64,000 bases of DNA, from assembly GCA_945876035.1 (NCBI GenBank), contig CAMCMU010000008.1:59311-123310 (forward strand), given 5' to 3'. Every line of letters starts with the position of its first letter. Position 1 is the stretch's first letter. Made by a program: the position numbers and the translations under genes. Below the pieces are notes generated by a model. That model worked only from the letters and a program-made list of their open reading frames with translations. It made no database searches and was not told the DNA's origin. Of this stretch, positions 9,065 through 17,797 are shown one piece after another. Source of the stretch: Schlesneria paludicola DSM 18645. Lineage in GTDB: Bacteria > Planctomycetota > Planctomycetia > Planctomycetales > Planctomycetaceae.

Positions 9065-9256
9065 TCGGGGCGGGTCGGGTGCGTTGGGGTTCTGTTGAGC
9101 CTCGGTCCATCACGGTCCACAGGGTCGACATCGCATGGCGCATGGGGACAGGCTGCCGACTCTCAGGCGATCCCGGCCAGGGTTCCGTTGGAGGAATCGT
9201 CATCGTGGTGACTCGCGATCACCGAACTCTTGCTGACTGCGTTCGCGCGGGACAGA

Positions 9257-9284
9257 GTTAGAGTGGAAATGTTAGAATGGAAAT
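9257..9284. repeat. 14-bp tandem duplication, one mismatch
   Basis: gttagagtggaaat (9257-9270) is followed directly by gttagaatggaaat (9271-9284). Confidence 0.7.
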
Positions 9285-9349
9285 CCTGGGAGGATGCATC
9301 GCTGACGTTGTGTTTAGTTTTGGGCAGGCTTTGAGGATGCTTTCCTTCA

Positions 9350-9391
9350 TCAGTTTGTATTTTCTGAGAGTCAGTTTGTATTTTCTGAGAG
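9350..9391. repeat. Perfect 21-bp tandem duplication
   Basis: A 21-base unit starting tcagtttgtattttctgaga occupies 9350-9370 and is repeated without change at 9371-9391. Two near-identical cases occur elsewhere in the window in other intergenic gaps. It lies about 205 bp before the first WxD gene. Confidence 0.95.
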
Positions 9392-9596
9392 GAGGTGTGA
9401 CAATTCCGATCTTGCTCTTCAAACGGATAGCCGTGTCTGCCATCGCTTCGGTCATTCGGTTTTAAATCGGATCTGATTTGAGACGCATCCTTTGTGACCG
9501 AGGGTTGTTGTTGCTTCCCGTCGATGATTGGTCGGGGTATCATCAAGGCGTGGCTTGGTCAATTCGGCCGAATTCCAAATGCGTAAGGTAATAGTC

Positions 9597-9869
9597 ATGT
9601 CACAAGCCGTCGTCGATGCGACCGAGTTGCGGCGATTCGCGGGGATGTTGCGAGAATTTAACAACGATCTCCAAGCGAGACTGGGGACCGTTTCCGGACA
9701 GCTCAATTCGCTCAATCAAACCTGGCGTGATCAGGAGCATGAAAAGTTCACGGAAGAATTCAGCCAACATTTAAAGCTACTCAGCCGATTTGTTGAAGCG
9801 AATGAACGGCATGTCCCATATCTGCTCCGAAAGGCAGAACGGATTGACGAGTACATGCAGCAGCGATGA
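9597..9869 (+). CDS. WXG100-like (WxD variant) small helical protein 1
   Basis: A 90-residue, all-helical protein of ESAT-6/WXG100 size. The centre has TWRDQEHEKF, with W-R-D at the hairpin position where WXG100 proteins carry W-x-G, followed by an acidic amphipathic helix (EEFSQHLKLLSRFVEAN). There are no cysteines, no signal peptide and no membrane segment. I placed the start at the ATG at 9597, preceded by an AAGG, rather than at an upstream ATG at 9528 with no helical support. Three further genes on the same strand, ending in an FtsK/EssC-like ATPase, support a role as substrate or chaperone of a type VII-like exporter. The function is inferred from size, motif and context only. Confidence 0.75.
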   Translation: MSQAVVDATELRRFAGMLREFNNDLQARLGTVSGQLNSLNQTWRDQEHEKFTEEFSQHLKLLSRFVEANERHVPYLLRKAERIDEYMQQR

Positions 9870-9991
9870 AGGATCGGCATCGAGGAGGGGAATGACGCTG
9901 GAGCAGATCGTCCGATCATCTTCGAACGCCGTCGGGATATTTCTTGCGCTCTCGATCCTTAGGTTCCCCAACAAACAATCAAGCTGAAATT

Positions 9992-10651
9992 ATGGCCAAT
10001 CCCGGCAACGCCAACGTGCAGTCCCTCGATGCCTTGCGAGACTTTCGTTTGGCGTTGGTGGCGTTTCATGAGCGGGCTCAAACCGCAATGGCGGAATTGC
10101 GGGCGAAAATTGACCGGACGAAGGGCTGGATCGACCAAGACCGACCGCTCTATTGGCGGGAGCAGCAGCGGCGGGCTTACGATGAGGTGACAAAGACACG
10201 GATCGCGTACGATCTGTGTCGCCTCCGGACTGTGGGCGGTCGTCATTCGGAGTGTATTGAGGAAGGAGTCGCCAAGCAGCGTGCCAAAGCCCGATTGGAA
10301 TACTGCCAACAGAAGATCGATGCCGTTCGCCGATGGTCCGTTAAAGTCGGTCAGGAAGTGGATGACTACCGAGGCCGAACGGGACCAATGCAGCGACAAC
10401 TCGAAGAGGATGTCCCGAATATGCTTGCAAAGCTGTCTCGAATGATCGATGCGATCGAAGGCTATGCAGACGTTGGAATTTCTACCGCCAATTCCATGGA
10501 CTCGCGTCCTATCCGTGTTCCGGAAACGGAAACTCAGGCCGTGGCTGAACGGGTGACCCAGATCGATCTAACGGCTGCAACGAACTCGAATCCTGAATTG
10601 GAACAGAAGATGGCAGAGTCAGAGATCACAAAAAAAAAAGGTCGAAAATGA
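9992..10651 (+). CDS. Helical, coiled-coil protein of the type VII-like block
   Basis: A 219-residue, highly charged protein with a mainly helical first 165 residues. It contains two Trp-centred motifs close together, KGWIDQD and YWREQQRRAYDEV, the latter resembling the W-x-[DE] turn of the neighbouring small proteins. The last 50 residues are low in hydrophobic residues and end in a Lys-rich tail (ITKKKGRK). No signal peptide or membrane segment is present. It lies between the two WxD genes on the same strand (122 bp and 119 bp gaps). It could be a longer WXG-superfamily substrate, comparable in placement to LXG or EspB-like effectors, or a chaperone. I do not recognise a named family. The start ATG has only a weak ribosome site. 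Confidence 0.7.
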   Translation: MANPGNANVQSLDALRDFRLALVAFHERAQTAMAELRAKIDRTKGWIDQDRPLYWREQQRRAYDEVTKTRIAYDLCRLRTVGGRHSECIEEGVAKQRAKARLEYCQQKIDAVRRWSVKVGQEVDDYRGRTGPMQRQLEEDVPNMLAKLSRMIDAIEGYADVGISTANSMDSRPIRVPETETQAVAERVTQIDLTAATNSNPELEQKMAESEITKKKGRK

Positions 10652-10770
10652 CAACATCCGCTGAACTGTGGAGTGTCGGCCAGTGATTCTTGCTGGTTGG
10701 ATCGCTAGGTTTGTTCGGCGTTCTCTCCTGAAACCGGCTGGGTGTCACATCGAAGGACGGAGTCAACAAC

Positions 10771-11001
10771 ATGGCGTTTGGTAGCTTGATCGACGGAGCA
10801 GGACAGCTTAAGTCAACGACGGACAGGCTTGAAGAGGTCTGGTCCGTAACACGGTCGGTCTGGAATGACGATGTCAGCCGCAGGCTGGAGGAAGATCATA
10901 TCGAACCGCTGTTCAGTCAGGTTCGAACGACACTGGACGCGATCACTCGGCTCAATAGCGTTTTGACAACCGCCTGCCGCGATTGTCAAGAAAATCAGTA
11001 A
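10771..11001 (+). CDS. WXG100-like (WxD variant) small helical protein 2
   Basis: A 76-residue helical protein. The motif SVWNDDVSRRLEEDHIEPL places W-N-D at the predicted turn between two helices, parallel to the W-R-D of the 90-residue protein at 9597. The C-terminus has two cysteines (TACRDCQENQ), unusual for the family. The first helix is AGQLKSTTDRLEEVW. It ends just before, or overlaps, the possible upstream start of the ATPase gene, so the two are probably co-transcribed. The role as substrate or partner of the ATPase is inferred from the arrangement. Confidence 0.7.
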   Translation: MAFGSLIDGAGQLKSTTDRLEEVWSVTRSVWNDDVSRRLEEDHIEPLFSQVRTTLDAITRLNSVLTTACRDCQENQ

Positions 11002-11141
11002 ACACCTTGTGGGGTCATGTGGGATGTCATTTTCCGCCACCTCCCAACAGATCGTCAAAACCGCAATCGTTCCGTGTTGTCAGCAGTTGGGTGGACAACG
11101 GGCGATTTCATTCCCATGAGTCTCCAACTGAGTCTGCAACT

Positions 11142-14100
11142 GTGACCACAGAACTGACCCTCGAACAAGTGCGCGTTCTTTTGCGTCGTTTACTCGCATT
11201 GGTGGCGGATCGCGTACAGCGAGAACAGTCGGTCGAGAAACACCACGTTGCCGCAGTTTTAAACGACCAACGTCAGCATGACGAAGTCTTGAATCAGTTA
11301 ACGTTGGCCTATCACTCCGAAATGGCCTCACTGCAGCAGGACCAAGGGACCCAGCAAGTCGAGTTGGAGAGTCGTTGGCGCGCGGAGGCCGAGACAGTGG
11401 CGGATGAGTATCGGCGTGCGACCGTGGAGGTTGATTCGCTTCATGCCGAAGAAACGGGCTTGGCACTTCGCGAATTTGATGAAGCCACATGGTTGGTCGG
11501 ATCGCTCTTGGACGACGATACGGACGATAGCCCTCTGACGCGTTTGCAGGCCTTGCAATCGGGAGCACTCGCGAGTCGCACCGAGTTGCAGACAGCGTTG
11601 ACTTCGATTACCGGATGGTGCAAACATTCCACGGAATATCTGAAACGCTGCCGCTTACTGAGCCGATTCGAGGCACCGACGGCGTCGGATCTCCCTGCAG
11701 ATGCCGAAAAACTGCATCGCCTGTGTGTGGAATCTCTCCGGCAGGCGGAGTTGCTCGATCGCAAACTAGCTCAAAGCGTGTTACCGCGTCTGTTTTCAGG
11801 TGTCTGGCCAGTCGTTTGGTTTCTGATTCTTGGCTCTGTTTTGCTCGTCGCGATTCGCGTGTTTATTGACCCGAAACTGATTGGACTGAAATTACGGGCC
11901 GAGACTCTTGACTGGGTTTTCATCGCGGGCGGAACCGGTGCCGCGATCAGTCTGCTGTCTCTGTTTTTCCTGCATCTCATTGCCGGAAGCGGCACATTGC
12001 ACCTCTACGAACAACTGATGCAGCTCTCGGTTGATGCCGCCGCGGCCTACCAGAGATGGATCGTTGTTTCTCAAAGAGAAATGAAAAAGAGCGAGGTCGA
12101 GCTATCGCGTTTGCACGAGGCTCGTCAGCTGAAGCGAGGGAAGGCCATAGCCAACGCCGAAGAGCGACGAACAGCACGGCTCCAAGCGGCTGACCGACAA
12201 CGCGACACAGATCGTCAATCCACCCTTGCCGATTTTCCGGTTCGGTTGGCGGAGATCGAACGAACGGGTCTTTTCGCAAGTCAGCAACGAGGGGAACAGT
12301 TTGAATCTGCCAGACGGATCCGTCACGAACGACAGGACCATGACCTTCGACGATTGCAGGAGGAGTTTCAGGAAAGAAATTCAACACAGTTGAAAAATCA
12401 CCGACAGAATGAGCTTGATTTGATCCGCGATTGGCAGTGCACATTGCGTGAGTTGCTGCAGTCGTCGGATTCATTCCAAGAGGCGATGACTCGCAACAGT
12501 CCCGGATGGAGTCAAGTCGTTGAAAATCTGCAGCAGCAGATCGCATCTTCCAAAGCACGCTCTTCCAGCAGACTCAGCGCGGCGGACGTGGATTCGGTTA
12601 CCGCCACGGGAGAGGCCTTCGATGATCGCTTGCGATTGTCTCTCGGCCGGCTCATCGCGGATTTAAAAGACATCGAGCAGGGGGTTTCGAGCGATCCCCA
12701 ACTGGCAGTGGATCGGACTTGGTTTGATCTTCCCGTCATTGTTGCCTTGGCCGATCGGCCGTCGCTGTTCGTCCATTTTCAAGAAGCGACACGTACGGCC
12801 GCGACCGGTATCTTGCAGACGGCGATGCTTCGATTTCTCACCTCGCTCCCCGCCGGAAACGTGAGATTCACGATTTTGGATCCGGTGGGGCTCGGAGCCA
12901 ACTTCGCATCGTTCATGCATCTCACCGACATTGATGAGCAACTCGTGACCAGTCGTATCTGGACGGAAGCGGCGCACATCGAGACTCGCCTCGCTGATCT
13001 GACAGAGCATATGGAGACAGTTCTTCAAACCTATCTTCGCAATGAGTATTCGACGCTCGATGACTATAACCGCGAGGCCGGTGAAGTGGCCGAGCCGTAC
13101 CGCGTGTTGGTCGTTGCCAATTTTCCGGCCGGTTTTACGGAAGTGTCACTGCGTCGCATGGTCAGTATCGCGGAGGGTGGGGTCAAGTGTGGCGTATTCA
13201 TGCTGGTCAGCTTCGATGAATCTCAACCGTTGCCGCGAGGATTCTCGCTTTCTGAACTCCAACGCCATGCCGTCGTTTTACGCGTCCCTCCTGCGGTGAC
13301 AGCCGCCGGAGAGAAGAAGGGATTCCATCAAGATCTCCTCAGTGACGAAATCGGGGAATCCGAGGCGGTGGTGGGTCGGTCTCCTGACCGCGTGCACCGC
13401 ATAACCGAAGGTCTGCAAAGTCAACAGGCGGCCCGGAGTCACATCGAGGGGCGTGGTCGGGAGACCGCGTCACAACGAACGGGAATGCTCATTTCGCCAT
13501 TTCGATTCGCCGATCCTGAATTGAGTGTGTGGCCACTCCACATGGATGAGCCTCCCGACGCCGACCAGTTTGGCAGAATCGTGCGTCTTGCGGGTGAACT
13601 GGCCCGTTCGGTACGTCGTGTGGAAGTTCCGTTCGAGCGAGTCATGCCCCAGAAAGACTTGTACTGGACGTTCAGCAGTCGCGCAGGCCTGGACGTTCCC
13701 ATTGGACGAGCGGGGGCTACGAAGTTACAGCATCTGAGACTGGGAAAGGGAACCTCGCAACATGTGCTTGTCGCAGGGAAAACCGGATCGGGAAAGTCGT
13801 CTTTGCTTCATGCCCTCATCACAAATGCCGCACTTCATTACAGCCCGAATGAAGTGGAGTTTTACCTGATTGACTTCAAAAAAGGTGTCGAATTCAAGAC
13901 CTATGCCACTCAGCGACTACCGCACGCGCGCGTCATCGCTATCGAGAGTGATCGCGAATTCGGCGTCAGTGTGCTTCAACGGCTGGACGAATTACTCAAG
14001 GATCGCGGCGACTTGTTTCGTCGAGAGGGAGTGCAGGACTTAGCGGGCTATCGCGACGCCAAACCTGGTAGTCCGATGCCGCGTGTGATGTTAGTCATTG

Positions 14101-15605
14101 ATGAATTTCAGGAGTTCTTCGTTGAAGACGATGTCCTGTCGCAGCAGGCCAACCTGCTGTTCGATCGTCTGATTCGACAGGGTCGTGCCTTTGGAGTTCA
14201 CGTTCTACTCGGCAGCCAGACACTGGCCGGAGCCTATTCCCTGGCGCGTAGCACTCTCGGTCAAATCGCGGTCCGTATCGCGCTCCAATGTAGCGAAGCC
14301 GATGCGCATCTGATTCTCAGTGAGGATAATACAGCCGCACGGCTGTTGTCTCGTCCTGGAGAGGCAATCTACAACGATGCGAACGGTTTGATTGAAGGGA
14401 ATCATCCGTTTCAGGTCGTATGGCTGGACGACTCACAACGTGAAACAAGTCTCGGTTTGGTACGTGAGTTGTTGAATGAGCGTCCTCACGCCAGTCCTCG
14501 GACGCTTGGGTTGGAGACGGTCGTGTTTGAAGGCAACATCGCTGCGGATCCGCAGGCGAATCCGCAGTGGGTTGAAATCATCGAGGCTTTTTCGGCACCG
14601 TCCGATTCATCGTTGGCGAGCGCGTCCTCGAACACCGTGTCAACGCTCCGATGCTGGTTGGGTGAGTCGGTTTCGTTGACCGGGCCACTTGATCTGCGTT
14701 TTGGTCCCCGTGACGGTGGGCCGGTGATGTTGATTGGTCGTGACGACGATGCTGCTCTCGGTGTCTTGACGGCAACCGTCTTGGCGTTGATGGGGCAGGG
14801 GGCATCGGTCAACCCGGGGTTGCCTCGAGCAAAGTTCGTGGTTCTCGACGGCAGTCTTCCGGACAGTAACGCGAACAAGTGTTGGCTGGAGATTGCCAAA
14901 CTTGGCAAAGGAGATTGCTGTCAAGTCGCCGGGCCGCGTGAAACAACCGCCGCGCTGCAGTCTGTTGTGGAGGAGATTAAAAAGCGAGCGAATACCGTTG
15001 CCGAACCAATCTTTGTGATCGTGTACGACATCTCCCGCTTCCGTGATCTGAAGAAGGCCGAGGACGATTATGGAGGCTACGGCGGAAGCGATAAGGAACA
15101 GGTTGTGAATCCCTCTGCGCTCTGGTCCGAGATCGTCAAGGATGGGCCCGCCGCCGGAGTCTTTCCAATCGTATGGTGTGACGGCTTTCAAACGGCGCAA
15201 CGCTGGCTGGGTCGTGAACTGCTCAACCGCTTCGAGACACGAATCCTCTTTGCCATGAACGCCAACGATTCCAGTAACCTGATTGACAGCCCCGCCGCCT
15301 CTAAGTTGGGGCCAAACCGCGCTCTGCTGTCACGCGGTGATCTCGGGACGATCGACAAATTCCGCCCGTATGGGGTCCTCTCTCCAGAACGAATCGCCGA
15401 ACTGACGCAGCCTGAACGCCGACTGAACAGCGTTGCCGAATCGATCACGTATCCCCCTGCAGACGATCGTCCGGCAATCGCTGACGAGCCCGCCGAACAC
15501 CCGCCGAGTACAATCGCTCTGAATGCCGCAACCAGTCCCGTCGAGTCATCCAACGATGTGAGTCCGGTCGGTTGGACCAGCATCGACGAACTCAACGTCC
15601 TCTGA
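11142..15605 (+). CDS. FtsK/SpoIIIE-family membrane ATPase, EssC/EccC-like, with N-terminal coiled coils
   Basis: A 1487-residue protein in this start model. Helical/coiled-coil regions flank a two-helix membrane hairpin (about 221-242 and 259-281), followed by a further long coiled coil to about 480. Three FtsK-like domains follow. The first (about 520-720, with EPYRVLVVANFPAGF) has no P-loop. The second is intact, with Walker A GKTGSGKS at 879-886 and Walker B VMLVIDEFQEF around D987-E988. The third has GRDDDAAL at 1199 where a P-loop would be. Three tandem ATPase folds plus two membrane helices is the layout of EssC/EccC, the motor of type VII secretion; no FHA domain is present. The frame is open back to a TTG at 10983. 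I prefer the GTG at 11142, where the helical region begins, but no strong ribosome site decides it. Three small helical genes immediately precede it. Confidence 0.85.
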   Translation: MTTELTLEQVRVLLRRLLALVADRVQREQSVEKHHVAAVLNDQRQHDEVLNQLTLAYHSEMASLQQDQGTQQVELESRWRAEAETVADEYRRATVEVDSLHAEETGLALREFDEATWLVGSLLDDDTDDSPLTRLQALQSGALASRTELQTALTSITGWCKHSTEYLKRCRLLSRFEAPTASDLPADAEKLHRLCVESLRQAELLDRKLAQSVLPRLFSGVWPVVWFLILGSVLLVAIRVFIDPKLIGLKLRAETLDWVFIAGGTGAAISLLSLFFLHLIAGSGTLHLYEQLMQLSVDAAAAYQRWIVVSQREMKKSEVELSRLHEARQLKRGKAIANAEERRTARLQAADRQRDTDRQSTLADFPVRLAEIERTGLFASQQRGEQFESARRIRHERQDHDLRRLQEEFQERNSTQLKNHRQNELDLIRDWQCTLRELLQSSDSFQEAMTRNSPGWSQVVENLQQQIASSKARSSSRLSAADVDSVTATGEAFDDRLRLSLGRLIADLKDIEQGVSSDPQLAVDRTWFDLPVIVALADRPSLFVHFQEATRTAATGILQTAMLRFLTSLPAGNVRFTILDPVGLGANFASFMHLTDIDEQLVTSRIWTEAAHIETRLADLTEHMETVLQTYLRNEYSTLDDYNREAGEVAEPYRVLVVANFPAGFTEVSLRRMVSIAEGGVKCGVFMLVSFDESQPLPRGFSLSELQRHAVVLRVPPAVTAAGEKKGFHQDLLSDEIGESEAVVGRSPDRVHRITEGLQSQQAARSHIEGRGRETASQRTGMLISPFRFADPELSVWPLHMDEPPDADQFGRIVRLAGELARSVRRVEVPFERVMPQKDLYWTFSSRAGLDVPIGRAGATKLQHLRLGKGTSQHVLVAGKTGSGKSSLLHALITNAALHYSPNEVEFYLIDFKKGVEFKTYATQRLPHARVIAIESDREFGVSVLQRLDELLKDRGDLFRREGVQDLAGYRDAKPGSPMPRVMLVIDEFQEFFVEDDVLSQQANLLFDRLIRQGRAFGVHVLLGSQTLAGAYSLARSTLGQIAVRIALQCSEADAHLILSEDNTAARLLSRPGEAIYNDANGLIEGNHPFQVVWLDDSQRETSLGLVRELLNERPHASPRTLGLETVVFEGNIAADPQANPQWVEIIEAFSAPSDSSLASASSNTVSTLRCWLGESVSLTGPLDLRFGPRDGGPVMLIGRDDDAALGVLTATVLALMGQGASVNPGLPRAKFVVLDGSLPDSNANKCWLEIAKLGKGDCCQVAGPRETTAALQSVVEEIKKRANTVAEPIFVIVYDISRFRDLKKAEDDYGGYGGSDKEQVVNPSALWSEIVKDGPAAGVFPIVWCDGFQTAQRWLGRELLNRFETRILFAMNANDSSNLIDSPAASKLGPNRALLSRGDLGTIDKFRPYGVLSPERIAELTQPERRLNSVAESITYPPADDRPAIADEPAEHPPSTIALNAATSPVESSNDVSPVGWTSIDELNVL

Positions 15606-16017
15606 CGGAATGACACTGCTGGAATGTCAAGGCGATCACGGATTGCCTCGATGTTCAAGCAGGCAATGTCTGGTCCCCGCCACGGATTTAAAGCGGATCT
15701 GCTGAGGCAGTTGCCACGGTGAACGCAGTCGCTCCACGACCGGCGAAATCTGGGCACAGGAGTCCTCTGTGCCACCGCTTGATTTGCCGCTTGAGGGTCC
15801 GGTTCATACGTGTCTTGTCCTCGTGCGGAGACGGGGGTCGGCGCCACGTTCTCGCGGCTTGCCGTCTGCCACTCGGTGGTCAGTTCCCACGCCGAGCCTG
15901 AGAGTCACGAGAGCACTTCCAGCGACTCGCATTGAGCAGAGACATTCGTATAGACTCTTCGGGCGGTCAGCCCGCAGCCGTCCGCGTCAATCTTCAATCA
16001 GAAGAGAGGGCAAGTCG
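15606..16017. other. Gene-free interval
   Basis: No gene, strong hairpin or repeat is seen in these 412 bases. The reading frame of the next gene stays open upstream to 15769, but those residues are Arg/Pro-rich and precede a clear signal peptide, so I treat them as non-coding. Confidence 0.5.
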
Positions 16018-17331
16018 ATGTCACTCGTGTTCTTTTACCGCAGTCGCTGGATCAGCTTCGTCAGGGCATTTGTGGCCGTGTTGTTGTGGCTTGTTGCGGC
16101 AGATCGCTCTTCCGCTCAGTCTTCGTCCGCCCTATCTCAAGAGGCCGTAGCGGGTGAATGGTCGCAGTTCCTCGGCCCGCAACGCAACGGTCTATCGAGT
16201 GAGACCGGGTTGCTGGAAATGTGGCCCGATGGTGGCCCGAAACAAGTCTGGCGAGTCAGCGGTGGAGTGGGCATGTCCGGTTTGGCCATCAGTCGTGGTC
16301 GTGTCCTGACAATGCTTCAGCGCGAGGGACAGCAGTGGTTGGTGGCATTGAATGCTGCGACAGGTGAGTCGATTTGGAATGCACCGATTGCGAACGCGTA
16401 CCGCAATTCGATGGGAGACGGTCCCCGTGCGACGCCAACCGTCTCCGGTGATCGAGTCTTTATCTTTAGCGGTGAGGGTCGGCTGGCCGCGATCGATTTT
16501 AAGAATGGCTCGCCACTCTGGTCGCACGATGCGTTGACGGATTTGTCAGGCACAGAGGCGGAGTACGGGATGGCGAGTTCTCCACTCGTGATTGGCGATC
16601 AAGTCATCGTAAACGTTGGCGCTGCGAAGGGAACTCTCGTGGCCTACGACACGAAAACCGGAAAGCAGATTTGGGCGGCGGGCAAGGATTCGGCAGGCTA
16701 CTCGTCACCGATCCTGCTGGATCTTGGCGGCCGCTCTCAAATCGTGTCGTACACGGGCCAAGCGGCATTCGGAGTCGCTCCTAAGACGGGTGAGGTGCTG
16801 TGGCGATATCCCTTCGAAACAAGTTACGACTGCAACATCGCGATGCCTCTTGCAATCAAAGGACAACTCTTTCTGTCGGCAGGCGAAAATCACGGCAGCG
16901 TGTTACTCGATCTGAAACCGAAGGGTGACAAGTTTGAGATCACCGAAGTCTGGCAGTCGTTCGGACCGAAGAGCGTCCTACGCAGTGAATGGCAGACGCC
17001 GTTGCTGCTCGATGGTTTCCTGTACGGTATGGACAACGTCGGCGGTGCCGGTCCGGTAACACATCTGACGTGTGTCAACGCGATGACCGGCGTGCGCGCG
17101 TGGCAGGTGCTACGATTCGGTAAGGGCAATCTCATCGCCGCCGACGGTAAACTGTTCATGACGACGCTGGCTGGTGAGTTGGTCGTAGCGCGGGTGTCCT
17201 CGAAGAAGTACGACGAATTGGGACGAGTCACCCTCATGGAGACAACGCGACAACCTCCCGCATTGTCCAACGGATATCTCTACTTGCGAGACGGTCGTGA
17301 GATTCTCTGCCTCGACGTGCGCAAACCGTGA
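16018..17331 (+). CDS. Secreted PQQ-like beta-propeller protein
   Basis: A 437-residue exported protein. Residues 1-37 form a signal peptide (SFVRAFVAVLLWLVAADRSSAQ). The rest is an eight-bladed-type propeller with repeated blades such as LVALNAATGESIWNA, AAIDFKNGSPLWSH, LVAYDTKTGKQIWAA and APKTGEVLWRY. The FLGPQRNG opening is typical of the planctomycete secreted PQQ family. No PQQ-dehydrogenase active-site residues are evident, so it is more likely a structural or binding propeller than an enzyme. GAGAGGG about 7 bases before the ATG supports the start. It follows the FtsK-like gene on the same strand after 412 bp; a functional link is not shown. Confidence 0.85.
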   Translation: MSLVFFYRSRWISFVRAFVAVLLWLVAADRSSAQSSSALSQEAVAGEWSQFLGPQRNGLSSETGLLEMWPDGGPKQVWRVSGGVGMSGLAISRGRVLTMLQREGQQWLVALNAATGESIWNAPIANAYRNSMGDGPRATPTVSGDRVFIFSGEGRLAAIDFKNGSPLWSHDALTDLSGTEAEYGMASSPLVIGDQVIVNVGAAKGTLVAYDTKTGKQIWAAGKDSAGYSSPILLDLGGRSQIVSYTGQAAFGVAPKTGEVLWRYPFETSYDCNIAMPLAIKGQLFLSAGENHGSVLLDLKPKGDKFEITEVWQSFGPKSVLRSEWQTPLLLDGFLYGMDNVGGAGPVTHLTCVNAMTGVRAWQVLRFGKGNLIAADGKLFMTTLAGELVVARVSSKKYDELGRVTLMETTRQPPALSNGYLYLRDGREILCLDVRKP

Positions 17332-17797
17332 TGCTGCTGCAAGCCGGGTGCTTGACGTGAATTCTCTTCCGTGCCGGACTCCGCCATTCATTGGATCAGC
17401 TTCTACTGCGGAATGGCTGAATCTGCACGAAGACGCATCGGATCTGGCGGAATCTGCGAACAGATGACATCGCCGACATGCCAGGCAACGTCGTCCGTGC
17501 CTTGAAACCTAGAAAATGCAAGCAGGTACTCCACCGGCACAATCATCAATTCGGAAGAGAACGAGCATTTCAGGTGTTTATTCCTCGCTGCGACGCGACA
17601 ACTGTCGATTGACCGATCCTCGTGCTGTGGGGTTGTGGCCATGCTGGCTGATCTTCCGAGCCTGTGCGGTCCCTGATAGAACTCTGTCAAGATGGAGCCG
17701 GTGGATGGGCACTTCTGTTTGTCCGCTGTTGCCAATCGGGTTCACAATGAGAAGGGGCCGGAGTGCTCCTTCTTCCTCATTGAGGCGGGAGATAGCG
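17332..17797. other. Gene-free interval
   Basis: No gene is supported in these 466 bases. The acyltransferase frame is open upstream to 17516, but that part (Arg/Ser/Trp-rich) does not resemble the family. A 110-codon minus-strand frame has no recognisable content. Confidence 0.45.

Larger units (their letters stand above)
9065..9596. other. Gene-free interval upstream of the WxD/FtsK block
   Basis: No supported gene is seen. The interval holds two tandem duplications (9257-9284 and 9350-9391). A 62-codon hydrophobic frame (9277-9465) crosses the second one but lacks a ribosome site. This is probably the control region of the downstream secretion-like genes. Confidence 0.5.

Noticed and set aside
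9277-9465. 62-codon hydrophobic frame spanning the 21-bp duplication (repeating SLYFLR)
   Set aside because: No ribosome site and no homologue that I recognise; the hydrophobic repeat simply reflects the DNA duplication.
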